NCBI GenBank assembly: GCA_900660155.1
Contig: CABFPE010000004.1
Coordinates: 3,224,254 to 3,288,253, forward strand
Length of the DNA stretch: 64,000 nucleotides
Origin: Hofstenia miamia
Taxonomy: Eukaryota > Xenacoelomorpha > Acoela > Hofsteniidae
Direction of reading: 5' to 3'
Positions 23,401 to 35,600 of this stretch are shown here, piece by piece. The translations under genes and the position numbers were made by a program. Position 1 is the first letter of the stretch. Every line of letters begins with the position of its first letter. The notes under the pieces were generated by a model, which saw only the letters and a list, made by a program, of their open reading frames with translations, had not been told where the DNA came from and made no database searches.

Positions 23401-23706
23401 TTGCCCTGCAAGCCTCTGCTCTGTAACTTCTAATCCCGTTCTTGCCTTCCTCCATTCTTCCAACATTCTCTTCCTGTAACCCCTCTCATCTGGCCTGCTT
23501 CTTCTGTAACACTCCAATGCTGTCCTGTTCTGCTCATCTGTCCACTTATGCCGTTGTCCATTGGTCTGTGTGGATCCTATACTGCCACTTCTCGAGTCCA
23601 CACTCCCGATTGTGGAGTCCGCCTGTTGTCCGGAGATTCTTAGCACCCTCTGACCATTGAAGGCCTGCCGGGGACTGAGGGCCTTTGCTTTCTCATGACT
23701 TCTCAT
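20443..23706 (-). CDS. R4/Dong-like retrotransposon protein with one in-frame stop
   Basis: First ATG at 23704-23706; an in-frame GTG at 23740-23742 upstream is an unlikely start in an animal. About 1086 residues, split by a TAG at 21256-21258 where copy C1 has TAC (Tyr), so one base change explains it. Domains: Myb/SANT-like segment at about 53-105 (KWTDEQN...RGYRKRM...TEQRLAGQVRKL); basic linker; RT with motif A DYRKAYDS, motif B FQGDSLAPL and catalytic YMDD at residues 598-601 (21904-21915); CCHC knuckle CRLC...H...C from residue 894; endonuclease with RPD (PD at 979-980) and the VIDIAVP Asp at 995. An Asn7 run coded by (AAT)7 (22534-22554) stands where copy A has KKFTSVH. Known chemistry is target-primed reverse transcription. 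Confidence 0.9.
22534..22554. repeat. (ATT)7 inside the retrotransposon reading frame
   Basis: Seven AAT codons on the coding strand give seven Asn residues between GYWL and ERLAAAL. Copy A has 21 different bases (KKFTSVH) at exactly the same position. Confidence 0.95.
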
Positions 23707-23749
23707 CAGTGTTGTAATTTTTGTGTTTGATTTTGGACTCACATTCTCC

Positions 23750-23858
23750 TAGGAAGTTGCCAACCAAGGCTTTAGAGACCTTCCTGCCCCATGAGCTTTT
23801 CATTTTGGACTGCCCTTGTCCTAGGAAGTTGCCAACCAAGGCTTTAGAGTGCTTCCTA
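23750..23858 (-). repeat. Two stem-loops in tandem in the element 5' leader
   Basis: Two segments about 72 bases apart share the word CCTTGGTTGGCAACTTCC. Each is bounded by complementary arms, AGGAAG and CTTCCT: 23751-23785 with 6 pairs, and 23822-23858 with 7 pairs (TAGGAAG/CTTCCTA). The same pair is kept in copy A near 11350-11460. They lie between the tRNA-like 5' end and the start codon. Confidence 0.8.
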
Positions 23859-23908
23859 CCCTGTGAGCTAAGTCATCCAGTTTGCTAACCACGATCACAG
23901 TTGCTTAA

Positions 23909-23953
23909 CCTCAGCTTACCAAGCTGCGTCTCTACCAACTGGGCTACCTGCCC
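23909..23953 (-). promoter_or_regulatory. tRNA-Thr-like 5' segment with pol III A box
   Basis: The 5' end reads GGGCAGG, then TAGCCCAGTTGG, which fits the A-box consensus TRGYNNARNNGG at every fixed position (23935-23946). It continues with an arm CAGC-TTGGTAA-GCTG whose seven-base loop would place GGT as anticodon, then AGG. This resembles the D and anticodon arms of a tRNA-Thr(GGT). The D stem does not pair well, and I see no good B box or T arm downstream, so it is not a tRNA gene. Copy A keeps the A box but has a decayed arm. An internal promoter or captured tRNA fragment is inferred. Confidence 0.5.
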
Positions 23954-23954
23954 A

Positions 23955-23986
<32 letters not shown>
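23955..23986. repeat. (ATT)n at 5' end of copy B
   Basis: Ten or so ATT units abutting the 5' end of the element; the expected target microsatellite. Confidence 0.9.
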
Positions 23987-25629
23987 GGTTTTTTAGAAAA
24001 CCATCAATGTTTGTTACTTCGGATATTTTGTTTTCTTATTGCAATTTAAAAGCAAAGCAAATTCTTAATAATAAAATTCAGGCCTAAATCATGAATAATT
24101 GTAAAAAAGCTTTCCATAATATATTTGCTTGGGAAACTTTCTCAATTATGGTTAAGTTTTGGAATAAAGAATAACTGAAACTATTGTAATAATATTATGA
24201 ATGAAAATTCCTACTGAATTATTTGGTAAATTATATATAAAGCCAAAATTGGACGATATAAAAGCAATTTTTTTTAATATTTCTGTTGATGGAGGTTTTA
24301 AGTCAATGAATATTAAATATTGCATTTTATAAATTAAGACAGTCCAGATTTCACAAATGTTCCGCTGTAGATGTATGACTCAAGTGCACGTCAAAGAATG
24401 TTATTTCTAAGAAATTAATTATTGTGGTTTTAAAGTATGTACTTAATTACGACAATAATTTCAACAAAAAATTTCAAATATGTAAAATATGAAGAAATAA
24501 TTAAAGCTATTTAAATTAACATGAAATTTATGTATATAAAATATGAAAAAATAACAAAGCAAAGTAATGAAACGAAATACATGAATGTTCTGTTCTAAAT
24601 ATATTGGCTAATAATATTTCAAACTCGTAGAAAAAATTATCTTGTTTATGTAATAAAACAATTTATTATAATGAATTTTGTGTTCTATTTTTTGATATTT
24701 CAAATTTGAAAACCTTTCTTGTTTTGCTAGTAATACTAGTTAGTACAAGCATTTATACATTAGATTTGTGCATCTAATTACGAGATCACAACTAGTTGAT
24801 CTTTTACAAAAGCGAAAATTATTTGCACATTGTTGATAAGTATATTTTAAATTTAATTGCAATGACTTAAATAAGTGACATTGTTTACATGTTTGGAGAC
24901 ATTTTGGGCAGGGCATTTCCAGAACATTGAGAAAAACTTTAACTGTCATTGTAGCAAAAAGCTAACAATAAATACTGCCTTATGTGCAACACTAATAGTT
25001 ATTTTTTAAAAAATTTCTTTTCCTAGTCTACACTAGAAATTATTTATTTCATTTTAATGTGTAATTTCTAAGGTACTATTTCAAGGACTAACTACTAAAG
25101 AGTTTTATTTTAAGATGATATTCTTTTGGTTGCAGCAGCAAAATTACCTGAACATAAGAACTAAATTTCAGGATATATTTTAAGAAAAGTAATAGATTTT
25201 TAATGAGAGCAGTAAGAAAACTCTTGAAATCATATACAATTAACTCCATCCTTATAATATGTTGATAATTTTTCGATTTATATGAAAGGGAATCTTTTAA
25301 TCCTGTTAACAAAATTAAAGATCTTAGAAATCCTTTAAGCCTAAAACTTGTAAAACTTGGAAAATTTTGGACAAGCACAATTTGTCTGAGGGACTTCTTA
25401 CATCAAAGAGAAACAAGAAATTCTCACATCAAATGTGAGTTGACAGTTGACCGTATACTATATGCTAAACTCAGAGGAGGATCTAAAAATGTCTGATAGG
25501 GGTAATAAAATTTTATATTCAATTTTTCATTATAGAATTTATTAAATTTTGATTCATCTTACATTTCTCTACACAATTTTAAAGACCTTTATTCGTGCTA
25601 ATTCAGACTATTTGTCTAATGTAGCATAT

Positions 25630-25664
<35 letters not shown>

Positions 25665-28029
25665 GAGCTATGGAATGCTTTTGCTCTTTTAAGAGATCAA
25701 CAACAACTTGTTTCACCTAATGAAGCACTAACAGTTATTTTTTCGGAAAAATTAATTTTAGTGCCAAAAAATGCAGATTGAACAACTTTTTAAAGAAAAT
25801 GTGGTCATCAGTGCTAACAGTCAGGAAATGGACCAAATCTGTCCGAGACAATAAAATTGGTTCAGGACTTATTTCTAAATATACTACTAGTTGTATTATT
25901 ATTCCCATATTAGGTCATTGTATTTTAGCTTATGTTGATGCTCTGGGGATAATTATTTTNGAATTCTGTTCGGAGCTTTTTGATTGAGTTTCGCTAATTC
26001 ATGTGAGTTGGAGTTTTAAAATAATCGAAATAGAACTTTTAAAAGACAACAATCATTTGCATTTGTNCAAATCTGTCCGAGACAATAAAATTGGTTCAGG
26101 ACTTATTTCTAAATATACTACTAGTTGTATTATTATTCCCATATTAGGTCATTGTATTTTAGCTTATGTTGATGCTCTGGGGATAATTATTTTCCCCAGA
26201 AGGGAATTGCCCCCCCCCCAATATGACGTAGATTCTTCACTTTAAATTTATTTATATATACACGTTTTTTAAAATTCATTGGTTTATATAATACCACAAA
26301 AGTTCTAGCCCCCTAAATAATACATGCTAGCCTCGCCTCTGATTACAATATATTAAAATAGTTATGCTTGGCTTTTTAATGTGCTTGATGTGTTTGCGTG
26401 TAAAATCATTCTACAAAAATTTGGAAAATTTGGTAATTTTTGAAAATTTACAAGTTATTTGGAAAATTTGACTGTACTTGGCAAAGAGTTGCCAAAACAT
26501 TGGAAACGATTCCAAAAAATTGACATCAATTTGAATTTTTTTGCTAAATTTACCAATTTTTACAAGGGTTGCACAAATTATCCTAATAGCTACTCCTTAC
26601 TTTGCTTCATGGGTAACTGCAGTCCCATAGTTCTCCTTTAAATCTGCACTTATTCCTCTTAAGAGGACTTGTAGTGGTGTATTTATATACACAAAGAATT
26701 ATAAATAAACAGTTGACCCTAAAAACAACTTAAAATTTAATATTAACCAAAATTTCATAGTCTCATTTGTCACAAATTTTGAATAAAGTTTGTAAATCTC
26801 AATGCATTCTTGTGTAATGTTGTTAGCATACTTGCTAAAATTCAATGCCTTGGTGGTTTTCTTTTACAACAAATTCCAATATTTTACTCATCAATCGCTT
26901 TTGTGATTATTTTATATTTCGCATCATCTCTTCTTAATATATGGAACATGGAATTCCCAAATAATATAATACTCAATTATATTTGGCCTGCAAATATTCA
27001 TTTTAACTGAATTACAGTTAGCAATGTAATTAGTTAAGTATGTACCTTACTTGAGAACTTTAATGATTCCATAGCAGATTCTACCGACCTCCTCACCAAA
27101 TCAAACATTCCACATTTGAAATATTCATTTTTTTTCAGTGGCATTCTAACAGGCTAAGCTAAGGATGCGCAAACAAAAGCTAACGAGTAAATTTTTGCAA
27201 TTTTGTTTAAGAGACAACAAAATATGCAAGGATTTCATGTGTGGAAGCGTTGTTTTATCCTTTAAGTGAATCACGTTGCAAAATATGAGAGAAAACAAAG
27301 TAAAACCGTATTATGTATACATATTCTTGAAGCGGTCATTTTTATGACACGTACTATACGAAAATCCAAATGTGGTTTTTCTAAAATGCAGCAATTTTGC
27401 TTCACATTGTGTTGGTAGCGGCAGCAGTATCGACGTTTTTTAGCATGTAAAAGTTGCATATATATTATCACTCTATAGTGGTGGAATCAAAACGTACTCC
27501 TCCTTCTTTAATATTCGAAAGTGTCACTGTTGAAAAAGTCCTAAGTGATAACCTCACATTACATTTTTTCATTAAATTTGTTAATATCAAGAATTATCTA
27601 AATTTTTATCAGAATTTATTTTTACAAGCAATTCATTCTTGACTATATTGAAGCATCAACTGAATCACAGCATCAACTAGCAAATATTTGTTCACAGCAT
27701 TAGCAACTAGTAAATCTACTTCAACTTCAGCAGCTTCAGTGGATCTTCCTCTAAATAAATATCAAATTCAATATATTTTTCTGAAGTTTTTTTCAACATT
27801 ATCAAAATTTGCAAATGTCAAAAAGCTCCATCCTCATCTAGAACATTATCAATAGTTTTTGCTCTTCTGATTTTTCAATGGTGGTAAAATATCACTAAGA
27901 TATTAACAATTATAATATTAAAGATTGAGTTTTACAAACAAACAGCCTACGTGATCATTCCTTGTTCGAATGAATCATTTCTAATGTAGAATTTGTAATG
28001 TTAGGTAGCAGCAAATGGCGGATACTAAA
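23987..28029. other. Unassigned stretch with assembly joins
   Basis: AT-rich, no gene recognised. It contains a TA run (25628-25665), a nine-base C run (26211-26219), and two single-N joins at 25960 and 26067 flanked by an identical 126-base repeat (25834-25959 and 26068-26193). Confidence 0.4.
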
Positions 28030-28650
28030 TTACATGGAGTTCTGCATGACTAGGCCATTTTCATATTTTTTAATTGCAAGCATTTTATTTTGTCATCATT
28101 TGATTTATTTAATAGCCTGAATTCTTTTCCAATATTGAGTTTCATTTTATTCTTATCAAAATATAAGATAGCTCTGTCTAATGCATTGATTAAATCTTCC
28201 TGCTTGATTGTACATAATAAAGTATTATAAGCACATTCTATACATTTTATTTTATCATCAAATTGGATGCCACTTACATAGTGGTTTCAATACTGAACAT
28301 TCTGAAATTCAATGGATTAATTATCATTAAATGGGAGGTTATATTTTTTTTACATATTTTTATCTATTATTTAAATAAGATCTAATGCAATTTATTGCTG
28401 AATTTTCTAAAATTGTATTTTAGAGATAATATGGATACATTTTGTTTTTTTCAAAATGCTTTCGCCAATCATCTAGAAATGAATTAATGTATTATGATAA
28501 ATTACTTCTTAATCCAAATTGAATATCGGAATCAAATTATTTTTCTCAATATAGTTATTTACTTGGTTATACAATCTACTTACTATTGAGAGTACTGAAA
28601 TTTTCTAATATTAATTACAGCTTTAGTATCGCCTATTGATGTACTGGTAA
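28030..28650 (-). mobile_element. LINE reverse transcriptase fragment
   Basis: On the - strand ISVLSIVSRLYNQVNNYIEK (near 28600) resembles the RPISVLSxxSKxFExxxxxQxxxYxE region. Further on FDKNKMKLNIGK (near 28120) is the WFxxNKLxLNxxK segment that follows the catalytic box, which is decayed to YNTLLCT. Probably the same LINE group as at 13769. Many stops. Confidence 0.55.
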
Positions 28651-31600
28651 GACTCCTCCAGCTCCTGAAATACATTGGATTAAAATATTTTATAATGGTC
28701 TACATAATATTGACAGAGATTGTTTAAATATTCCTTATGATTTATTGACCTTAAAGTCTTGTTATTTTTTTACGTGATGTAAGTAAATTCACAAATTTTT
28801 TCTTACTAAAACAAACCAGTTTCTATAAGTTTTGAGTGTAATACAGACATCGGCAATGTCGGTGAGTGATAATTGATTTTCGAAAACGACTCTTGACATC
28901 TTTTTGACTACAATCATTTTAAAAGTGATAAAGTAGTAAAGTGGTTATAGAACTTATGTTATGTAGGAAAGCCATCTGATTTTGAGGAAAGCAAACGCAT
29001 GGTTTAGTTGAGTGAAAAACGCGTAAACAGGAGTGAGGTTTGTATAGGGATTCATCTTTACAACACGTTTTGCATAAAATTGTTTGATATGCTTATCAAG
29101 TCAAACAATGTAATGTAACTCAAATTCATAATTTGAATCACAATANNNNNAATTTTATTTCGATTGTCTATTTTTGTGGATTCCACAAAATGTTGGAATT
29201 TGCTGTTTCATTTGTAAAATATTTTTGTGGATTCCACAAAATATTTGAAGTTTTTGAAACTAAAATATTAATAACAAAAATGGAAAATGTGATTTATTCC
29301 ATTTTTATGTGACTCTATGTTAATATAACATAATATTTGAATTATTATTTATGGAACAATGTACTAACGGTCAACTTTATGACTTTCTCCCTCAAGAAAT
29401 TTTTGCTGGCATTGATTATATTGAATTCAAAATCAAAGATTTTTTTACAACGAATGTTTCAAAAGGTGGAAAAAAATCTTGCTGCGAAGGTTTTGTTAGA
29501 ATTATTTAAAGTAAGAATTGAATTCAAATGAAGTTGTATGCTCATCATCACCGAATTCGCTTTTAAACAACAGCAACATGTGCTAGACGACTAAAGATTT
29601 AGTGCATGCAGCACCAGTTTTTCAGAAATCTTTTACTAAAGAGATTCATAAGCACATAACAATTTTAACCATTGGAAATTCTATCCTAAAGAGTGTCCGT
29701 GCTAAGAAGTAAAGATAAATGTTATTTATAATCCTATAAAGAGTAAATACAAAGGGTCTTGTAGATATCTGTGGTAATACCCTAAAAAGAATGTGAACAC
29801 GATCGTCTTAACTACTAGCATTATAAATGCTATAGATGAACTGGAAGAATCCGAATTTCAAAGTGATTTATTAGAATTAATAAATCTACATTTTTTCCAA
29901 AGAAAACGACATTAATGAAGTAACTTTAATTCTAGTTCAAGATAAGCTTTATGGAGAAGCAATGATATTAATCGCACATGATGGGCAATTAGCTGGATAA
30001 AATGTAAAGAGATCACAGATTATATTTGGCTACCAAATAGCAGTTAATGTGCATTTTCACAAATGTTACTAATGAAGACAAAAATTTTCTAGATTGTTTT
30101 CAATTTGTGCGTAAATTAAACTTAAATTGCTCAAAGATTTTTTTAACTTAACAGTCAATTTTCAACTGAAATCGATGATTGCAATTAGCCGTTTGCACGG
30201 GAACAAACCTTAAGAAAAGGGAACCACAACAAGAGCATTTATATTCTGCTACTCTTTTATCCAAACATTTCATAAAAATTATCTTTATATGAAGATGAAA
30301 CTTGTGTTTATTTTAATCTGTATATATGTATTTTTACACGTTCTTCGAAACTACTGGAGCTTCATTATAAAATTTTGACAAGTTTTTACACGAATTTCAT
30401 TTAAAATGTTGTTAATTTCTTGCAGTACCACAATTTATGTAATGTTTTAAGGAAAAAATGTTGGTATTTAGTCAATGTAGTAATAATACTATTTTTTGAA
30501 GCAACCCTCTCTTAAAATATAAGTATGGCCACGAGCAATTTTTTTCCAGGATTGCAATCGTCTTTTTATCACATCTTATATATTCAATTAATAAAATTCT
30601 CTGCCAGCTTATATCAACTTACGTCAGCACAAAATAAGTGGAATTGTGATAAACGCTCATCGCTTGTAGCAGACAAAATTTAGATGTTAGAAGTATTGCA
30701 CCAGCCAACAACGCATAGGGCTGATTAAATTTAAAGACAATGTTTTTTTGTAATTTGCAAAATTTAGGTTTTAAAAGGAATTATTTCTTCTATTTCAAAT
30801 TACAATTAAAACATTAGGCCCAAGCTAGACCCGGCTCAAATTACTATGTGGATAATCCGGACCAAGCCTAGCCCAGCCTAAGCCCGGCCCGACTCAACTT
30901 TAGGCCCAACCTAATTCCAACTCTGTCCTAAATATAAGAATTGAACTTACAACGTTAACTTTCCCACGATATGTTTTTATTGGACAATTTTCACGCATTA
31001 TTTGATTTCTATAATCATGTATAAAATTGTATTTTTATTATTTGTGTAAAGATTGCAATGTGTATGCATATTATTTATACAATGAAAATGAGTGAAATAT
31101 AGCTACAGTAGCTAAGGAACAATGTTATTATTGGAAGGGCTGAACTGAGATCCTTCTTATACAAAGCCCCTCACAGCCACCCCTGTCCCTTAGCCTCTGT
31201 GTAGATATTGAATGAAATAGAAACATAAATATAAAATAGTCACGAATTGATAATGAGATTGTTCTGTAGAGGTGAATAGGTCACAAGAGGAAAAAATAGA
31301 CAATCACTTTTGTAGTTCATTCACTGATAAAACAGCTTTAATGAGGTATTTTGCGCTGATTCCAAATATACTTCCTGCAGCAGATTCATAAATTAAATTT
31401 TTAATGCATTAACATACAGTCATAATGTCGCTTTGAGTTAATGCTTTGAAAATTAACCTCGCACGCATTAATTCAAATTGAAGTGTTTATTCAATGAGAC
31501 ATAAATATATATCACTGATGCACTTAGGTAGCAAAGTTGTAAAGTAATTACGTCTAAATTCATTAAAGAAACCTCTAAAGTGCTGGTAGGCTGAGTTGAG

Positions 31601-33330
31601 TTCTGCATATTCCCAAACTCTTTTTATTTTTATATAATATACTACAGTTCGTCCAAGTCAACTCCATGTTGTTATGTACAATCCACCTAATCCAGATAGA
31701 AGTGCGCGGGATCAATTATGTTTGGTCTTCGTCACAGTGCCGAAATTTTTTCTTTGTTATCAGTCCCGAACAGTTCATTTTTATCCCTACAGTCGCGAAT
31801 GTCTTCAATGTTGTTACCAACTATCAAGTTAGAAATGGACAACGACAATAAAACAAAATATAACAAGCTACAATACTATTGCTTAACTTAACTACCCAAG
31901 GTTTTACTTGTATAATTTTTGATCTAATATAATGCTTAATGTTTAAAACATTTCCCGAAGTTATATTTTAATACCGGTCCCTGCGGGACTAGATACGAGA
32001 GTGGCCCGCGTCAAGTAACTGTTTCGCACACCTCTTATTCTGGACTGTTTTGAAGGTATTGAAGTTTTTATATTTAAAGACACTACTTCATAAATCAAAT
32101 GATACCTTTAGCTATAAAATTATCTTACTTTCAAATTCAATGCTCGCGCTGCTAACGATAAGAATTAGGGAACGCATTTTATTGTTGTAAGCAATAGCTT
32201 TCAATCCAAACTCCACACGCTTTTGTACAAGCAAATAGTTTATGACTATTTTTCAGACTATCTTAGAACAATGACTCATAGCATTGCACAATATTAAATG
32301 AAAAACTAATTCAATAAACTTTCATTGAGGCACAATTAAAGTATTCATTTCTTCCGTCTGCAAACCAATATTTAACGTCTCTTCCATTATCGATGCGCTC
32401 AATTTCAAGTTGATAAACATAACCATTTTCAAGCAAAAAACCTTTTCCTTTAATTGTATACAAATGTTATTCAACCTCACCTGCTTATGATCCCATGAAG
32501 ATTATCCTTAAATCAAAATATTCAACTTTTAGGTTACTAATGCTACTGTTGTTCTTGCAAAGTTTTGCAGTGTTCACAATTTGAATATAATTTGCCTATA
32601 TAAAGGAACGCATAAGACAAAGCATGTTCTAAATGGGATTCTGTTTTGGAGACACAAGAAGAAATTTCTTACTATATGGCTTCCAAAATATTCGCCAGTA
32701 ATTTCTTTAGCAGTGTTTTAGTTGACAATTATGTGCGCACAGCATACCACCACTATAGTGTCCTCGCTGAGCTTGACATTCAATGATGAAAATGGCAGAT
32801 GTGAAAAAGATGCTTGTTAACGTCATTGTTGTAACGGAATTCTTGATTTTCCAACCATCTCGCATTTTTAGGCCCATGCTGTTCTATAGCTACATATAAC
32901 CTGGATTGTAAGGCACTCTTAGAGCTGCAAAAGAACACCAATTTATAAAATTTAGGGAATGTTGACCTTGTAGTTTGTGATGTTTCATTTTGTATTTTTG
33001 ATAATGTTTTTTGTAGAAAATTCTTTAGTACTTTAATGTATTGACAACAGGCTTATCGCTGTGTGAGTCCCTCTCATAACAATCAACACAACGCAACCGT
33101 AATGGACGGTTGTGTCACACCAAAATACAACACAGCACCACAAAATCATAGGCTATAAAACACTCATAATTATTACAAAAAACCCTAAACTCTTGAGATA
33201 TGATGACGTCATCAAAAACTAAAGACGACATCAAATTTCTGAACATTCAAATCTGCTAATGTTGATATGAAGAGAATCTTGCAAAGTTTCGTTTTAAAAT
33301 CATAATCCCATCCAGCGTTAAATAGAGACG
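28651..33330. other. Unassigned stretch
   Basis: No gene recognised. A five-N gap lies at 29146-29150. A CCCGGC/GGCCC-rich patch lies at 30830-30920 and a CGGTCCCTGCGGGACT patch at 31976-32020; both stand out from AT-rich flanks and may be MITE ends. Coding-like debris near 29640-30000 could not be placed. Confidence 0.35.
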
Positions 33331-33339
33331 AGATGGGTG

Positions 33340-33680
33340 GGGAGGATTTCAAGCGATATGCTGCTAAATGCCTTCTTCCACAGACAATTAAATGGGATAT
33401 ATCGCCAATTGATTAAGTTGAATTGTGTCCACAGAAGCCTTTTCGGTGCTAAAATTTAATATTTCGACTAGAAATACGCCTAGATTACATCTTCCTTTAG
33501 GCAAAGAGTATGAGCACGCAATGCCGCTACAAAAACTATGTCTTCTACTTCTACCTACTGCAAGAATTGCGATGTTTGCTTTTGTATAAATTCAGATGAG
33601 ACATCTAACTACTTTGTTATGAGTTATGACATACAAATATACAGTAAGTTCATCAAATCGAAATATTTGCAATTGACAGG
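33340..33680 (+). mobile_element. Possible piggyBac C-terminal relic
   Basis: A frame reads TSTYCKNCDVCFCIN, like the cysteine-rich C-terminal end of piggyBac-type transposases (xTxYCKxCDVxLC). Upstream frames have FKRYAAKCLL and RLHLPLGK, which could fit the lead-in. Short, broken and not flanked by visible ends, so the call is tentative. Confidence 0.4.
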
Positions 33681-34699
33681 CAATACTTGCAACCTCTTAA
33701 CAATGTTGAAAAGGCAAATTTTAAAAATATAAATAAAATCCCATACAGCTAACTATTAACTTTCTTTTATAAATATTTCAATGCCATGTGGTGTCCTTAT
33801 CATATACTCTAACTTCCCTTCCATCTACATACCCCTGAAAGAAGCTCAATTGTTTAATATTGATGAGTTAAATCTAAAGCTAATGAAAAAAGAATTTGTT
33901 CTATGATTACTTCAATTGACTGAAATCAGTATCTTTATTCTCATATCAATTTTGTCGATCAATGGCATTAAGTCACATTTATAATTGATGGTACTATTAA
34001 TGATTCGTTTCCACTATGTTTTTAATCGTTTCAGCAATACTTAACCATAGTGTAATACTCAATGATGAAAAAACGTCAAATTGTTCTAAAAGAAGTACTA
34101 TAAACAGATCTATTTCTCAAAGAAGAAGCATAAAGTCCGTAGATAAGCCTTTTGTTGAAAACATAATAAAATTTGCAGAAAATTATATCAACCCTAATGA
34201 GTTTTTGTGTTTATAGGCTTCTACATCAGGTGGCGATGTCTTAAGACAAACACTTTGTAGTTCCCTTGAACTCATCAAATATTTGGACCCCCAATTTTCT
34301 CTCTGATACATTACTGACAAGAACTCAATATTTCAATGGTTATGTAAACAAGATTTCTAATCAAATCTTCTCCAAAAAGGTAGTAGAGCAATACTAAAAG
34401 AATTTGTGACACGAATAAAGTCAGAAATATTAAATTGCCTTTTGGGAATGCTCTAAGGAAATTGATTACTGAACATCTTGCAAACAAAATTAATAACGAA
34501 TTAACTAATCATTTTCAATCATTTCAGGACGTCCATTGATTCACTTCACATAATCCAATTCAAGTAGACGAATAGTACATATTTTTTTATTACAACATTT
34601 GTAAGTGTGGATACATGTTAAAAAATGCTGCTTATTGGATCTTCTTCCAATATCTATTTCAGTCAATTAGTTTTTAAAAGAAGGAAATCCAACACCTTT
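33681..34699. other. Unassigned stretch, possibly LINE debris
   Basis: Short frames at 34016-34216 and 34440-34600 have lysine- and asparagine-rich text that may be the upstream part of the LINE at 34700, but no motif settles it. Confidence 0.3.
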
Positions 34700-35600
34700 C
34701 AGCTGTACAGATGTAGTTCTGTTGCCAACAAGCAAATTATTGAATTCCATTATCAGGTATGCCTCAAATATTAATTACTGTGTCAATATAAAAATTATTG
34801 AAATTACATTAGATCAAAAGATAGCGGATAAAATAGTTGATGTTATTGATCTCGGTCAACTTGGTGTTATTAAGGATAAATCAACTTTATTTGTCTTAAC
34901 TAATATAAAATGTCAAGAGCTAATTTAACTGGAACAAGATGCTTTAATCAAGATTTATTATTTGATTTTCAAAAGGACTTAAATTGTGTTAATCATAACA
35001 TGATGATTAATAGGCTGCAAGAACTTAAAGTAAAAGATGTAACAATAATGTCGAAAAAACAGCAGGAAACATGCTAAAAATGGCTTGTGGAATTGCATCC
35101 GATTAATACACAACATACGCTGGAGTGCATCAAGGCACTAAATTAGAGTCATATTTATACATTATATTTATTAATACTTTGCGAAGGAATTGGGACCATA
35201 GAAATAAATTTGTTGATGGCACTACAGTCATTCTATTAATGAAGGACAAAGTCACACAGTTATTGATATGGTAAGGGACTGATGTATTGAAAATGATGCT
35301 GTAACTAATATTTCCCCTCTAAAGGCATTACATTATGTGTCAAGAAATTGAAATTAATTCAAGAATAATAAAACAGTCAAAACAACAAAACTATTGGGAA
35401 TTAGGCTCATGGACAATCCAAAATATAATAAGCACATAAATCAACTAATCGGCAAGGCAACAACATATACATTTAGTCAAACAACTAGTTTTAAAAGAAA
35501 TTGAATAGATTTCTTGGATGTCAAATGCAAAATTGTAAATTTTGTAATGCTGGATTTCTATGATCCACACAACATGTGCTGGGTGTAAAACAAACCTACA
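34700..35600 (+). mobile_element. LINE reverse transcriptase fragment
   Basis: LLFDFQKDLNCVNHNMMINRL (near 34960) is RT motif A of the LxxDFxKAFDxVNHxxLxxKL type. GVHQGTKLESYLYIIFIN (near 35110) is motif B, and KFVDGTTVI (near 35200) stands at the YVDDTTVI catalytic box with the second Asp replaced by Gly. KLLGIRLMDNPKYNKHIN (near 35395) is the KLLGxxxxxxLxWxxHI segment. The word choice differs from the LINE at 13769, suggesting a separate family. Stops and frame changes throughout. Confidence 0.65.

Larger units (their letters stand above)
20400..23954 (-). mobile_element. R4/Dong-like non-LTR retrotransposon, copy B, near full length
   Basis: 3.55-kb element with both ends inside (TAA/ATT)n. 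Order on the - strand: 5' leader with tRNA-like segment and paired stem-loops (23954-23707), one long frame (23706-20443), and a short 3' UTR ending GCTGTGAGATG before the TAA run. RT core plus CCHC plus PD-(D/E)XK endonuclease with no APE domain is the plan of RLE-type LINEs; insertion in TAA repeats is the known habit of Dong in the R4 clade. It shares this plan with copies at 11259, 42498, 44852 and 55632 and is the most complete. Confidence 0.93.

Noticed and set aside
20414-23660. Long + strand frames (up to 221 codons) antisense to copy B, with equivalents at 42514-45996
   Set aside because: They mirror the purine-rich sense frame, are rich in Leu/Ser and have no domain; the sense strand explains them.
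23704-23742. GTG start twelve codons before the first ATG of copy B
   Set aside because: GTG starts are not usual in animal genes; the ATG at 23706 is the reasonable start, although the upstream codons are open.
23909-23953. A genuine tRNA gene
   Set aside because: The D stem does not pair, and there is no T arm or convincing B box; the segment recurs at the same place in a second copy of the retrotransposon.
29640-30000. Possible SGNH-hydrolase part of a CR1-like ORF1 (TIGNSILKSVRAK)
   Set aside because: Only one short motif fits and the following text is broken; too weak to call.
31976-32030. CGGTCCCTGCGGGACT...GGCCCGCG patch as a hAT end
   Set aside because: Composition is suggestive, but no inverted partner or duplication could be found.
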